Shown here in pieces: positions 36,757 through 46,631 of a stretch of DNA of 64,000 nucleotides (position 1 is the first letter of the stretch; each line of letters begins with the position of its first letter). A model generated the notes under the pieces. It worked only from the letters and a program-made list of their open reading frames with translations. It ran no database searches and was not told where the DNA came from. The DNA comes from Hyunsoonleella aestuarii (GTDB lineage Bacteria > Bacteroidota > Bacteroidia > Flavobacteriales > Flavobacteriaceae), in NCBI RefSeq assembly GCF_006148925.1, contig NZ_VAWB01000002.1:434001-498000 (forward strand). The letters run 5' to 3'. The translations under genes were made by a program, and so were the position numbers.

Positions 36757-39183
36757 ATGGTTAAAAAATTATTTTCATTTTCCCTGTTTTTTTTCTGCTT
36801 ATATGGATTTGCACAAAATTATTCGATTCAAGGAAAAATTATAGACCAAAATAAGGCACCCATTCCTTATGCCAATGTGGTTCTAAAGACCTCTACTGAC
36901 TCGCTTTTTATAAAAGGAACATCTACAAACGAAATGGGTTTATTTGAGATAGAAAATGTTAACATCGAAAACTATATTTTGGAGGTAAGTTATATTGGTT
37001 ATTCCAAACATGTCACAAGAATCGAAGTAAAAAATGATTTAACTCTGTCAGAAATAATCCTTGTTGAAGATGTTGAAGAACTGGAAGGTGTTACTGTTAC
37101 GGCTAAAAGACCAACTGTAAAACGTTTAGTTGATAGGGTTGTTTTTAATGTTGAAAACTCAACTTTATCAAACAATAATGTATTAGATGTTTTGAAGAAT
37201 ACACCTGGGGTAATAGTTAATGACGGAAGCATATCTATAAAAAACTCTACACCTACTATTTATATTAATGACAGAAGAGTACACCTGTCTTCAAGTGAAG
37301 TACAACAGCTCTTGGAGGGCACATCGGCTTCAAATTTAAAGTCTATTGAAGTGATAACTAATCCACCGGCAAAGTATGATGCAGAAGGTGGTGCTGTTTT
37401 AAATATTGTGACTAGCAAAAAGATCATAGCTGGTTACAATGGTAGCGTATTTGGGAATTTTAAACAAGGATCTGTGTTTCCTAAGTATTCTTTTGGAACT
37501 AGTCATTTTTTTAGGACCAAAAAGTTAAATACATATATAAATTATAGCATTAGTCCAAGAAAGGAATTTAGAGGATATGATGAATTTGTGAACTTTATAG
37601 ATTTAGAACAAACAACTTCAAGTTGGAAAACTAAATTTGGATTAAATAGTAAAACTTCTAATCATAATATAAATGCTAATATTGAATATGAGTTAGATAA
37701 AAATAATAGTTTGGGATTTTCAACAAGCATGATGATATCACCGAGAGAAAAAACACGTTACCATTCTAGTGCTATTACAGAAGTTTTTAATAATATGAAA
37801 GTATTAGATTCTACCTTCATTACTGATAATATAAGCGTTGATGAGAAGTTTAATCTTGCCTTTGGATTAGATTATATACACAAGTTTAAGAAAAATGGTG
37901 AAAAGTTATTATTTAATGCGCACTATACTGATTTTGATTTTTCTAGTTTTCAAAATGTTGATACGGATTATTTATTTCCTGACGAATCCTTAATTAGAAG
38001 TAATCAGTTTCAAACCTTTTCAAGTCAAGCAATAAAAATATATACAGGTCAAGTAGATTATGTATTGCCATCATACGGATCTGGAATGTTTGAGGCTGGT
38101 GTGAAAATAGCCAATATAAATTCAAAAAATATTTTGACTCAATATAGTTTCAAAAATGGAATTAAAGAACAGGATTTTCAAAACTCTGATACATTTTTAT
38201 ATAAAGAAACTAATTATGCAGCATATTTGAGTTATTCAAAAGAGTGGGATTCATGGAACCTAAAATTAGGTTTAAGAAATGAGTTAACGAGAGTTGAGGG
38301 AAATTCATTATCAAATAGCACTGTAAATGATACGAAATATTTAAAGTTTTTCCCAACACTTTATATTTCAAATAAGCTAAATGATCAAAATCTTTTGTAT
38401 ATCAATTATAGTAAGCGAATTTACCGCCCTCGATACGAACAATTAAATCCATTTAAGTATTTTTTAAATGATAATACTTTTATAACGGGAGATCCTAATT
38501 TAAAACCTCAAATAGATAATCAATTTATATTAGGATATACTTTTAACCAAGATTATACTTTTGAACTTTATTATAGACACGAAAACAATCCCTTTTTACA
38601 GTATTTTTATCAAGATAACGGCAGAAATTTACTAGTATATCAATATACAAACACAGATGAATCGGTTTCCTATGGTCTAGATTTTACAACCTATGTTCCA
38701 TTGAATCGTTTTTGGAATTTATATTTTTTATCATCAATTTTTCATTATAAAACTAATTTCAATCCAATTGAAAGTAACCTAGTTTCATTTGAAGGTAAGC
38801 AATGGAGTTTATACGCAGAAATTAATAACTATTTTACTTTATTAAAAGACAAAAGTTTATCAATAGATGTTTCTTTTAATTATTTATCTCCTACCAATGA
38901 TGGACCAACTGATTCAAGTTTTGTGTCTAGTTTAGATATTAATTTAAAAAAGACGTTTTGGCAAAATAAAGCTACATTTAGCCTTGGTGTATTGGATATT
39001 TTCAATACAAGAAATTTTAATGCAACTACAAAGTATTTAAATCAAGATATTTTTACAAAATTTCAATTAGAAAATAGACTATTTGTATTTGGATTTAATT
39101 ATAAGATAGGAAACTTAAAATTAAAAAATAATAAAAAGAGTATTGATTTATTAGAAAGAGATAGGTTAAGTAAAGGTAACTAG
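36757..39183 (+). CDS. Outer-membrane beta-barrel receptor-like protein with carboxypeptidase-regulatory-like domain
   Basis: An 808-residue protein from the ATG at 36757, where a clean signal peptide (FSFSLFFFCLYGFAQ) begins; upstream in-frame ATG at 36733 gives a poorer one. Domains in order: a CarboxypepD-regulatory-like domain (IQGKIIDQNKAPIPYANVV, about residues 21-105), a plug-like domain containing VLKNTPGVIVNDG and YINDRRVHLSSSEVQQLLEG, and a large beta-barrel (PF14905 type) to the C-terminus. It lacks a recognisable TonB-box, so it may be a TonB-dependent receptor or a related barrel. No SusD partner lies beside it. Substrate unknown. Confidence 0.85.
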   Translation: MVKKLFSFSLFFFCLYGFAQNYSIQGKIIDQNKAPIPYANVVLKTSTDSLFIKGTSTNEMGLFEIENVNIENYILEVSYIGYSKHVTRIEVKNDLTLSEIILVEDVEELEGVTVTAKRPTVKRLVDRVVFNVENSTLSNNNVLDVLKNTPGVIVNDGSISIKNSTPTIYINDRRVHLSSSEVQQLLEGTSASNLKSIEVITNPPAKYDAEGGAVLNIVTSKKIIAGYNGSVFGNFKQGSVFPKYSFGTSHFFRTKKLNTYINYSISPRKEFRGYDEFVNFIDLEQTTSSWKTKFGLNSKTSNHNINANIEYELDKNNSLGFSTSMMISPREKTRYHSSAITEVFNNMKVLDSTFITDNISVDEKFNLAFGLDYIHKFKKNGEKLLFNAHYTDFDFSSFQNVDTDYLFPDESLIRSNQFQTFSSQAIKIYTGQVDYVLPSYGSGMFEAGVKIANINSKNILTQYSFKNGIKEQDFQNSDTFLYKETNYAAYLSYSKEWDSWNLKLGLRNELTRVEGNSLSNSTVNDTKYLKFFPTLYISNKLNDQNLLYINYSKRIYRPRYEQLNPFKYFLNDNTFITGDPNLKPQIDNQFILGYTFNQDYTFELYYRHENNPFLQYFYQDNGRNLLVYQYTNTDESVSYGLDFTTYVPLNRFWNLYFLSSIFHYKTNFNPIESNLVSFEGKQWSLYAEINNYFTLLKDKSLSIDVSFNYLSPTNDGPTDSSFVSSLDINLKKTFWQNKATFSLGVLDIFNTRNFNATTKYLNQDIFTKFQLENRLFVFGFNYKIGNLKLKNNKKSIDLLERDRLSKGN

Positions 39184-39728
39184 AAATAATCTTTTAATTT
39201 ACCCCAAAAGTTTTTTGGTGATATCTTAAACTCCTCTTCTAATTCCTCTAAAGATTTATTTGCATCATTAATTTTGTTGAATATACGGGCTCTAATTAAA
39301 TATATAGATGGTATAATGATAGCCATTACAGGTAATAAATACATGAGCTGAAATTCATCTATAAATTCGGTGTCTCCACTCAAATTATCAATTATTTGAA
39401 AAACATACATTGCTATTGGTACTAGAATAGAATGATACCACCAATGTCTGCAGGTAAAAAACCAAATAAACAATAAAAATAAGGGTATTAGTTTGCCAGT
39501 TAGTACCCACATGGCATAATTTGCATCTTGCCAAGCTTTACTGTCATATGTAAATAAAAAAGTGTCCCAAAGCCTTTGCTCTGGAACACTTTCATACAAA
39601 GAAAAAAGATAAGGGGTAATAGCTATTAGGGTTGCTACGATGCTACCCAAAACTAAACCATTTACATCTTTCTTATTTGTCGAAATTTGTTCTAGGTTTT
39701 TTATCGATTTTTGCTGTTTGTTGCGCAT
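39180..39728 (-). CDS. Small integral membrane protein of unknown function
   Basis: A 182-residue protein with four hydrophobic segments (about residues 25-45, 75-92, 97-113, 127-147) and a charged C-terminal tail with EELEEEFKISPKNFWGKLKDYF. Its stop codon overlaps the receptor gene stop in a CTAG tetranucleotide. The first 56 bp overlap a small upstream gene on the same strand in another frame, suggesting translational coupling. The sequence does not match a family I recognise. It is probably a membrane protein of a small operon. Confidence 0.65.
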   Translation of the reverse strand: MRNKQQKSIKNLEQISTNKKDVNGLVLGSIVATLIAITPYLFSLYESVPEQRLWDTFLFTYDSKAWQDANYAMWVLTGKLIPLFLLFIWFFTCRHWWYHSILVPIAMYVFQIIDNLSGDTEFIDEFQLMYLLPVMAIIIPSIYLIRARIFNKINDANKSLEELEEEFKISPKNFWGKLKDYF

Positions 39729-39813
39729 CTAAATTATATTGATTTGCAGTACTAGCCAAAAACAACATGCCTCCGAAAATTGCGATTGCAATTACATACT
39801 TTTTTGTTTTCAT
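39673..39813 (-). CDS. Tiny exported peptide (46 residues)
   Basis: Minus-strand ATG at 39813 opens a 46-codon frame that reads MKTKKYVIAIAIFGGMLFLA, then STANQYNLDAQQTAKIDKKP and RTNFDK. The first 20-25 residues look like a signal peptide or single membrane helix, leaving a mature part of only about 20 residues. It overlaps the start of the next gene (39180-39728) by 56 bp in another frame. Small exported peptides of this kind occur in flavobacteria. No T9SS or lipobox signal is present. Its frame is open with a strong signal-peptide-like beginning, but coding status is not certain. Confidence 0.55.
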   Translation of the reverse strand: MKTKKYVIAIAIFGGMLFLASTANQYNLDAQQTAKIDKKPRTNFDK

Positions 39814-39916
39814 AATATAAGGGATTAATTAATTAATATCCCAAATGTAAACAAAGAGTATTTTGAAGAAATTGGCAAAATGTTAAAATTATGTTAAAAA
39901 CATTGATTTTTAATTT

Positions 39917-39960
39917 TTACGCTGCGGGTTTACCGTAAAACTTCAAAATTCGGGGTTATT
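39917..39960 (-). promoter_or_regulatory. G+C-rich element upstream of the tiny exported peptide gene
   Basis: In very A+T-rich DNA this stretch contains two similar decamers, TGCGGGTTTA (39923-39932) and TTCGGGGTTA (39949-39958), matching at 8 of 10 positions with starts 26 bases apart. It lies about 100-145 bp upstream of the peptide start, and its two direct repeats suggest a regulator binding site. No protein can be named. Confidence 0.3.
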
Positions 39961-39988
39961 CATAGTGTCTACTAGCTTATTTTATTTG

Positions 39989-40402
39989 TTAAATTCTTCT
40001 ATTTTCTAATCTTATAGTTCGAGAATTATCTTCATTTTTATTGATAAAAACTCTATCATAATTGTCGACTAAACTTTCAATTAAATTTGGCCATTCTACA
40101 ATGATCCAATTATTCGAGTCTATATAATCTTCAATTCCAAAATTATAAGCCTCTTCTATGTTTTCAATCCTATATAAATCAAAATGATATATGGATTCAT
40201 TTAAACTTTCATATTCATTAACTATCGAAAAAGTTGGACTGCTAACTTCATCATTACTACTTAAAACTTTTACTATGGATTTTATAAGCGTTGTTTTGCC
40301 AGCTCCCATTTCTCCATATAAAAAAATCGTTTTTGTCTTAACATTTTTTATAATCCAATTTGCTGCATCGTCAATTGAATCTAAACTATAGCTAATTTCC
40401 AA
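39989..40402 (-). CDS. tsaE: tRNA threonylcarbamoyladenosine biosynthesis ATPase TsaE
   Basis: A 137-residue small P-loop ATPase that helps TsaB/TsaD make the t6A base at position 37 of ANN-decoding tRNAs. Walker A is GEMGAGKTT (residues 30-38), followed by SSPTFSIVNEYE, the metal-binding HFDLYRIENIEE and the IIVEWPNLIESL motif. All are standard for the family and the length is normal. It lies 89 bp downstream of the porX gene on the same strand. Essential in most bacteria. Confidence 0.94.
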   Translation of the reverse strand: MEISYSLDSIDDAANWIIKNVKTKTIFLYGEMGAGKTTLIKSIVKVLSSNDEVSSPTFSIVNEYESLNESIYHFDLYRIENIEEAYNFGIEDYIDSNNWIIVEWPNLIESLVDNYDRVFINKNEDNSRTIRLENRRI

Positions 40403-40491
40403 TAGTTAAATTTTAATACAATATTATAAATTAAAAGTGAGAAAACCTAGGAAAAAGTGTATTTCACCGAAGTTTTTTGCATTACATAGAT

Positions 40492-42039
40492 TTATTTAGG
40501 GTTGAAAACCACAAATGGAATAATCATTTCTTCCAATGAAACACCACCATGTTGATAAGTATTTCTAAAATAGCTCACATAATGATTGTAATTATTAGGA
40601 TAGGCAAAAAACAAATCACTTTTAGCAAAAATATATGAACTGCTCATTGTAATAGAAGGTAAATGAATGTCTTTAGGAGCATTGGCAACCAAAACATCTT
40701 TACTGTCAAAGGTAAGACTTCTTCCAGTTTTATAACGTAAATTCAAACTAGTATCTCTATCTCCAATAACTTTAGATGGGTTTTTTACATTAATGGTTCC
40801 GTGATCAGTAGTTAAAATTAATTTAAAGCCTAATTGTTGAGCTTGTTGAATCATTTCTAAAAGTGGTGAGTTTTTAAACCAACTGAGGGTTAAAGAACGA
40901 TAGGCTTTGTCGTTAGATGCCAATTCCTTAACAACTTCCATTTCAGTTTTTGCATGTGATAGCATATCAACAAAATTATAGACTAGTACAGTTAAATCGT
41001 TATTCTTTAAAGACCTAAAATTATCAACTAACTTTTTTCCAGATTTGAGATTGGTTATTTTATAATATTCACTCTTTAAATGGTTTAGGTTTAAGCGTTT
41101 AAGTTGAGCTTCTAAAAATTCTGCTTCAAACAAATTTTTTCCTCCTTCATCTGTATCATTTTTCCAATAATTAGGAAACAATTTTTCCATGTCACTAGGC
41201 ATTAAACCTGAAAAAATTGCATTTCTAGCGTATTGTGTTGCTGTTGGTAAAATGCTAAAAAAGGCTTCTTCATTTTCTTTTTTATAATAATTGCTTATAA
41301 TAGGCTCAAAAACTTTCCATTGATCATACCTTAAATTATCAATAACCACAAATAAGGTTGGTTGCTCTTTACTAATTTCAGGCATTACTTTCTCTTTGAA
41401 AAGCGTATGGGACATTACAGGAGCCTCTGTGTTTGGTTTGAACCAATCCGCATATTTTTTATCAATAAATTTTCCGAATTGAATATTGGCTTCAGTTTTT
41501 TGAGATTCTAATATTTCAAACATGCCTGCATCTTCAATATCCTCTAACTGAATTTCCCAATATATAAGCTTTTGATAGAGGTTAACCCACTCTTCATAAC
41601 TGTTTACCATAGCCAAATCCATAGCTATTTTTCTAAACTCTTGTTGATAATTTGAGGTTGTTTTTTCCGAAATTAATCTAGAGTGATCGAGATTCTTTTT
41701 TAAACTGAGTAGTATTTGGTTTGGGTTTACTGGTTTAATTAGGTAATCGGCTATTTTATTACCAATAGCTTCTTCCATTATATATTCCTCTTCACTTTTG
41801 GTAATCATTACAACAGGAAGATTATCTTGCTTTTCTTTGATTTCATTTAAAGTTTCAAGACCTGATAGACCAGGCATATTTTCATCGAGAAAAACAATAT
41901 CGAAATTATTATCATCTAATATTTCAATGGCATCTGTGCCGCTATTACAAGTGGTAACGTTATAATTCTTTTTCTCAAGAAATAAAATATGGGGTTTAAG
42001 TAAATCTATTTCATCATCAACCCAAAGTATATTTATCAT
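40492..42039 (-). CDS. porX: PglZ-domain response regulator PorX (T9SS regulator)
   Basis: A 515-residue protein close to the 518 residues of Porphyromonas PorX. Residues 1-120 are a receiver domain with acidic residues D8 and D9, phosphoacceptor D52 (VFLDENMPG) and the KPVNPNQ region near 102. The C-terminal part is a PglZ alkaline-phosphatase-like domain with VVIDNLRYDQW and TTDHGTINVKNPSK metal-binding motifs. PorX works with PorY and an ECF sigma factor to control genes for the type IX secretion system. I start at the ATG 42039, because an upstream in-frame start would add eleven residues before the conserved INILWVDDE. Its partners are not in the window. Confidence 0.93.
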   Translation of the reverse strand: MINILWVDDEIDLLKPHILFLEKKNYNVTTCNSGTDAIEILDDNNFDIVFLDENMPGLSGLETLNEIKEKQDNLPVVMITKSEEEYIMEEAIGNKIADYLIKPVNPNQILLSLKKNLDHSRLISEKTTSNYQQEFRKIAMDLAMVNSYEEWVNLYQKLIYWEIQLEDIEDAGMFEILESQKTEANIQFGKFIDKKYADWFKPNTEAPVMSHTLFKEKVMPEISKEQPTLFVVIDNLRYDQWKVFEPIISNYYKKENEEAFFSILPTATQYARNAIFSGLMPSDMEKLFPNYWKNDTDEGGKNLFEAEFLEAQLKRLNLNHLKSEYYKITNLKSGKKLVDNFRSLKNNDLTVLVYNFVDMLSHAKTEMEVVKELASNDKAYRSLTLSWFKNSPLLEMIQQAQQLGFKLILTTDHGTINVKNPSKVIGDRDTSLNLRYKTGRSLTFDSKDVLVANAPKDIHLPSITMSSSYIFAKSDLFFAYPNNYNHYVSYFRNTYQHGGVSLEEMIIPFVVFNPK

Positions 42040-42134
42040 ATTAGTTTTTTGTAAAGTGTGTTTAAATTGCAAATGTCCAAATTGGACTTCATATAGTTAT
42101 ATTTGTAATATATTTAAAACTAAAAATTTAAAGT

Positions 42135-43355
42135 TTGAACAAACTTAAAATCTTAAACGATCCAATTTACGGATTTATTACTATTCCTAATTCCTTAATT
42201 TTTGACTTAATTCAGCATAAATACTTTCAGCGTTTAAGGAGAATTACACAAATGGGTATGTCATATTTGGTATATCCCGGAGCGCATCATACACGATTTC
42301 ATCATGCTATTGGCTGTGTTAATTTAATGCAAAAAGCGGTTAATATACTTCGCTTCAAGGGAGTTACAATATCTAAAGATGAAGAAGACGCACTTTATGT
42401 TGCTATTTTATTGCACGATATTGGTCATGGTCCGTTTTCGCATGCCATGGAGCATAGTATTGTAAATAATGTTTCTCATGAAGAAATTTCGTTGCTCTTA
42501 ATGAAGAAACTTAATCAAGAATTTAACTCAAATTTAACGCTTGCCATACAAATTTTTAAAGGCGAATACCATAGAAAATTCATGTGTCAGCTAATTTCAA
42601 GCCAATTAGATATTGATAGATTAGACTATTTGCGACGCGATAGTTTTTATACTGGAGTAGCTGAAGGAAATGTAAACAGCGAAAGATTAATAACTATGCT
42701 TAATGTTGTTGATGAAGAGCTAGTTGTTGAGGAAAAAGGGATATATAGTGTAGAAAAATTTCTTATTGCACGCCGATTCATGTATTGGCAAGTATATCTG
42801 CATAAAACAGGTTTAGCAGCAGAGCAACTTTTAATAAGAGTTTTAAAACGTGCGAAAGAATTAGCAAACCGTTCGATTGAGCTAAATGCAAGTAAGCCTT
42901 TAAGCTATTTTCTATGCAATGAAATTTCTCATTCAAATTTTAGTGATTCAACACTCAATATTTTTTCACAACTAGACGATTATGACGTTGTTAGTGCTAT
43001 GAAAGAATGGCAAAATCATGACGATTTTGTCTTAAGCAATTTGTGCAAAATGATAATAAATAGAGATTTATTAAAAGTTAAAATAAAAAGTAAACCTTTT
43101 AAGGGATCAACTCTAGATAAGCATTTAAATAATTTAACCAGTGTTCATGGTATTAGTCAAGAAGAAGCAAGCTATTTTGTTTTTAAAGGGGAAGTTTCAA
43201 ATCAAGCCTATGGCATAAAGGGTAAGAATATCAATATTCTTTATAAATCTGGAAAAATTGAAGATATTGTTAAGGCTTCAGATCATTTAAACCTTAAACC
43301 GCTATCAAAACCAATCACGAAATATTATATATGCTACCCTAAGGAAAAACTTTAG
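42135..43355 (+). CDS. HD-domain phosphohydrolase (dNTPase/SAMHD1-like)
   Basis: A 406-residue HD-superfamily protein. Metal ligands are H56 in HHTRFHHAIG and H94-D95 in LLHDIGHGPFSH, with a later aspartate in QLDIDRLDYLRRD. The motif arrangement matches dGTPase/SAMHD1-type proteins, which hydrolyse dNTPs or related nucleotides, but nucleotide specificity cannot be seen. The start is TTG at 42135: it gives the normal family start (NKLKILNDPIYGFI) and no ATG is available. It diverges from porX, with 95 bp between the two starts. Confidence 0.87.
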   Translation: MNKLKILNDPIYGFITIPNSLIFDLIQHKYFQRLRRITQMGMSYLVYPGAHHTRFHHAIGCVNLMQKAVNILRFKGVTISKDEEDALYVAILLHDIGHGPFSHAMEHSIVNNVSHEEISLLLMKKLNQEFNSNLTLAIQIFKGEYHRKFMCQLISSQLDIDRLDYLRRDSFYTGVAEGNVNSERLITMLNVVDEELVVEEKGIYSVEKFLIARRFMYWQVYLHKTGLAAEQLLIRVLKRAKELANRSIELNASKPLSYFLCNEISHSNFSDSTLNIFSQLDDYDVVSAMKEWQNHDDFVLSNLCKMIINRDLLKVKIKSKPFKGSTLDKHLNNLTSVHGISQEEASYFVFKGEVSNQAYGIKGKNINILYKSGKIEDIVKASDHLNLKPLSKPITKYYICYPKEKL

Positions 43356-43366
43356 CACATTTTTCC

Positions 43367-43374
43367 TATTTTTG
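43367..43374 (+). promoter_or_regulatory. Candidate -7 promoter element of the lpx operon
   Basis: TATTTTTG matches TAnnTTTG and lies 35 bases before the GTG start of lpxD. No clear -33 TTG. Confidence 0.45.
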
Positions 43375-43409
43375 CGGAAATCAAACGAAAACTAAACAAA
43401 CCTCAGCGA

Positions 43410-44438
43410 GTGAAATTTACAGCACTACAAATAGCAGAAATTCTAGAGGGCGATGTAGTTGGAGATGCTGATGTAGAAGTTTCGAAATTATCAAAAATAG
43501 AAGAAGGGGTTAAGGGTTCTTTAACTTTTCTTGCAAATCCTAAGTATACTCCTTATATATATACAACTGAAGCATCAATAGCTATCGTGAATAAAACTTT
43601 TGAGCCAGAAAACAATGTAACGGCAACTTTAATAAAAGTGGAGGATGCTTATAAGGCGTTTTCTAAAGTTTTGGAATACTATAATTTGGTAAAGCTTAAC
43701 AAGTTTGGTATTGAACAGCCTTCATTTATTTCTGAATCATCGAGACAAGGTGAAAATATCTATATTGGCGCATTCTCTTATATTGGTGAAAATGTAGTTA
43801 TTGGCGATAATGTAAAAATATTTCCGAATGTTTATATTGGGGATAACGTAGTTTTAGGAGATAATACTATTGTTTTTGCAGGAGCTAAAATTTATTCAGA
43901 ATGTATTATAGGTAATAACTGTGTAATTAATTCTGGTGCTATTATTGGAGCAGATGGATTCGGCTTTACACCAAATGAACAAGGTGAATATTCGAAAGTC
44001 CCTCAAACAGGGAATGTAATTTTAGAAGACTTTGTGGACGTTGGTGCAGCAACAACCATAGATAGGGCCACATTAGGTTCAACAATAATAAGAAGAGGAG
44101 TTAAATTAGATAATCAAATCCAAATAGCACACAATGTGGAAATAGGTAAAAATACTGTTATAGCGGCTCAAACAGGTATTGCTGGTTCAACAAAAATTGG
44201 TGAAAATTGTCAAATTGGTGGACAAGTTGGTATTGTTGGACATATCACAATTGGAAATAATGTAAAAATTCAAGCTCAATCAGGTATTGGAAGAAGTATT
44301 AAGAATAATGAAGTTTTACAAGGCTCTCCAGCTTTATCTTATGGAGACTATAACAAATCATATGTTCATTTTAAAAACCTACCCAAAATTATAAAAAATC
44401 TTAACGATTTAGAAAAAAAAGTAAATGGCAATAGTTAA
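43410..44438 (+). CDS. lpxD: UDP-3-O-acylglucosamine N-acyltransferase
   Basis: A 342-residue enzyme of lipid A synthesis that adds the N-linked 3-hydroxyacyl chain from acyl-ACP to UDP-3-O-acylglucosamine. It has an N-terminal uridine-binding domain (residues about 1-100) and a left-handed beta-helix of hexapeptide repeats ([18 protein letters not shown]). The catalytic histidine is H241 in [14 protein letters not shown]. The start is a GTG preceded by a TATTTTTG promoter element. It overlaps the next gene, lpxC-fabZ, by 14 bp, so the two are coupled. Confidence 0.95.
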   Translation: MKFTALQIAEILEGDVVGDADVEVSKLSKIEEGVKGSLTFLANPKYTPYIYTTEASIAIVNKTFEPENNVTATLIKVEDAYKAFSKVLEYYNLVKLNKFGIEQPSFISESSRQGENIYIGAFSYIGENVVIGDNVKIFPNVYIGDNVVLGDNTIVFAGAKIYSECIIGNNCVINSGAIIGADGFGFTPNEQGEYSKVPQTGNVILEDFVDVGAATTIDRATLGSTIIRRGVKLDNQIQIAHNVEIGKNTVIAAQTGIAGSTKIGENCQIGGQVGIVGHITIGNNVKIQAQSGIGRSIKNNEVLQGSPALSYGDYNKSYVHFKNLPKIIKNLNDLEKKVNGNS

Positions 44439-45831
44439 TACTGAAATAAAACAAAAAACAATAAAGAAAGAGATTTCTTTAACTGGAGTTGGGTTACATA
44501 CGGGAAAAAATGTAACACTAACTTTCAAACCTGCTAGTGCAAACTTTGGACTAGCTTTTAAACGAGTTGATTTAGAAGGAGCACCAGTAATTGAAGCTGA
44601 TGCCAACTACGTTACTAATACACAAAGAGGAACATGTTTAGAAAAAAATGGTGTCACTATTCAAACATCAGAGCATGTATTGGCGGCTTTAGTAGGGTTA
44701 GATATTGATAATGCTATTATAGAGCTAAATGAATCAGAGCCTCCAATTATGGATGGGTCGTCTAAATTTTTCGTGGAAGCACTCGAAAAGGCAGGGCTTG
44801 AAGAATTAGATGCTTTTAGAGAAGAATATGTAGTTTCAGATATTGTATCGTATGTTGACGAGGAAAGCGGAAGTGAAATTCTTGTGATGCCCGCTAAAGA
44901 GTATCAAATTACTACGATGGTAGATTTTGGCACTAAGGTTTTAGGTACTCAAAATGCTACATTAAATCAAGTATCCGATTTTAAGAAAGACATATCCAAT
45001 TCACGAACATTTAGTTTCTTGCATGAAATTGAAATGCTTTTAGAGAATGGCTTAATAAAAGGAGGAGACTTAAATAACGCTATAGTTTATGTTGATAAGG
45101 CATTATCTCCTGAAACTATGGAAAAACTTAAGGTGGCTTTCAAAAAGGATTCTATTGCCGTAAAGCCTAATGGTATACTTGATAATTTGACATTACATCA
45201 CCCAAATGAAGCTGCAAGACATAAACTACTTGATGTTTTAGGAGATTTAGCCTTAGTTGGAACTAGAATTAGAGGAAAAATTATTGCAAATAAGCCGGGG
45301 CATTTTGTGAACACACAATTTGCAAAGAAGTTGTCGAAAATAATCAAAAATGAGCGCCGTAATAATGTTCCAAATATCGATTTGAATCAAGCACCTTTAA
45401 TGGATGTTAATCAAATCATGGCCATGTTACCCCATAGACAACCCTTCTTATTACTAGACAAAGTTTTTGAGTTAACCGATAATTATGTGGTTGGCTTAAA
45501 AAATGTGACTATGAATGAAGAGTTTTTTAAAGGTCATTTTCCAGGAGCTCCAGTAATGCCAGGAGTTTTAATTGTTGAAGCTATGGCTCAAACAGGAGGA
45601 ATACTTGTATTAAATACAGTTCCAGATCCAGAAAATTATTTAACTTTTTTCATGAAAATGGATAATGTTAAGTTTAAACAAAAAGTAGTACCAGGCGATA
45701 CATTAATCTTTAAATGCTCATTAATTACTCCAATACGAAGAGGAATATGCCATATGCAGGGCTATGCTTATGCTAATGGTAAATTATGTGCTGAAGCTGA
45801 ATTAATGGCTCAAATTTCTAAAGTAAAATAA
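44425..45831 (+). CDS. lpxC/fabZ: Bifunctional LpxC deacetylase / FabZ dehydratase
   Basis: A 468-residue fusion. Residues about 1-310 are LpxC, the UDP-3-O-acyl-GlcNAc deacetylase that commits to lipid A: zinc ligands H84, H266 and D270, catalytic E83, and H293 in PGHFVN. Residues about 325-468 are FabZ, the 3-hydroxyacyl-ACP dehydratase: H371 in [14 protein letters not shown] and E385 in LIVEAMAQ. The fused form is known in Bacteroidota and links lipid A and fatty acid synthesis in one polypeptide, both drawing on 3-hydroxyacyl-ACP. It overlaps lpxD by 14 bp and is followed by lpxA after 10 bp. Confidence 0.96.
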   Translation: MAIVNTEIKQKTIKKEISLTGVGLHTGKNVTLTFKPASANFGLAFKRVDLEGAPVIEADANYVTNTQRGTCLEKNGVTIQTSEHVLAALVGLDIDNAIIELNESEPPIMDGSSKFFVEALEKAGLEELDAFREEYVVSDIVSYVDEESGSEILVMPAKEYQITTMVDFGTKVLGTQNATLNQVSDFKKDISNSRTFSFLHEIEMLLENGLIKGGDLNNAIVYVDKALSPETMEKLKVAFKKDSIAVKPNGILDNLTLHHPNEAARHKLLDVLGDLALVGTRIRGKIIANKPGHFVNTQFAKKLSKIIKNERRNNVPNIDLNQAPLMDVNQIMAMLPHRQPFLLLDKVFELTDNYVVGLKNVTMNEEFFKGHFPGAPVMPGVLIVEAMAQTGGILVLNTVPDPENYLTFFMKMDNVKFKQKVVPGDTLIFKCSLITPIRRGICHMQGYAYANGKLCAEAELMAQISKVK

Positions 45832-45841
45832 TTAAGAAAAA

Positions 45842-46627
45842 ATGAATCAACCTTTAGCATACGTTCATCCAGGAGCGAAAATTGCAAAAAACGTAGTGAT
45901 TGAACCTTTCACTACTATTCATGGTAATGTTAAGATTGGAGAAGGCACATGGATTGGAAGTAATGTTACTATTATGGAAGGTGCTAGAATTGGTAAAAAT
46001 TGCAATATTTTTCCAGGCTCTGTTATTTCTGCAGTTCCTCAAGATTTGAAATATAACGATGAAGAAACAACAGTTGAAATAGGTGACAATGTTACCATTA
46101 GAGAATGTGTGACAATTAATAGAGGTACTGCCGACAGAATGAAAACTGTTATTGGTAATAATTGTCTAATAATGGCCTATTGTCACGTAGCTCACGATTG
46201 TATTGTTGGTAACAACTGTATTTTCTCAAATAACAGTACACTGGCAGGACATATTACTATAGGAGATAATGTTGTTTTGGCTGGAATGACAGCTGTACAT
46301 CAATTTGTTTCAGTAGGTAACCATGCTTTTGTTACTGGCGGTTCATTAGTTAGAAAAGATGTGCCTCCTTATGTAAAAGCAGCACGTGAACCATTATCAT
46401 ATGTAGGTATTAATTCAGTGGGTTTAAGAAGAAGAGGCTTTTCAACCGATAAAATTAGAGAGATTCAAAATATCTATAGAATTCTTTATCAAAAAAATTA
46501 CAACAATACTCAAGCTTCAGAAATAATAGAAGCAGAAATGGAGGCAACTCCAGAAAGAGACGAGATACTTCAATTTATTAAGAATTCTCATCGGGGAATT
46601 ATGAAAGGATATTTTAAATCAAATTAA
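45842..46627 (+). CDS. lpxA: UDP-N-acetylglucosamine acyltransferase
   Basis: A 261-residue hexapeptide-repeat enzyme that catalyses the first step of lipid A synthesis, moving a 3-hydroxyacyl chain from ACP to UDP-GlcNAc. The left-handed beta-helix is visible (IGEGTWIGSNVTI, IGKNCNI). The catalytic histidine is H118 in AYCHVAHDCIVGNNC, and the C-terminal helical domain follows (LRRRGFSTDKIREI). The length is typical. It lies between lpxC-fabZ and efp with gaps of only 10 and 4 bp, so the operon continues. Confidence 0.96.
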   Translation: MNQPLAYVHPGAKIAKNVVIEPFTTIHGNVKIGEGTWIGSNVTIMEGARIGKNCNIFPGSVISAVPQDLKYNDEETTVEIGDNVTIRECVTINRGTADRMKTVIGNNCLIMAYCHVAHDCIVGNNCIFSNNSTLAGHITIGDNVVLAGMTAVHQFVSVGNHAFVTGGSLVRKDVPPYVKAAREPLSYVGINSVGLRRRGFSTDKIREIQNIYRILYQKNYNNTQASEIIEAEMEATPERDEILQFIKNSHRGIMKGYFKSN

Positions 46628-46631
46628 CTTT

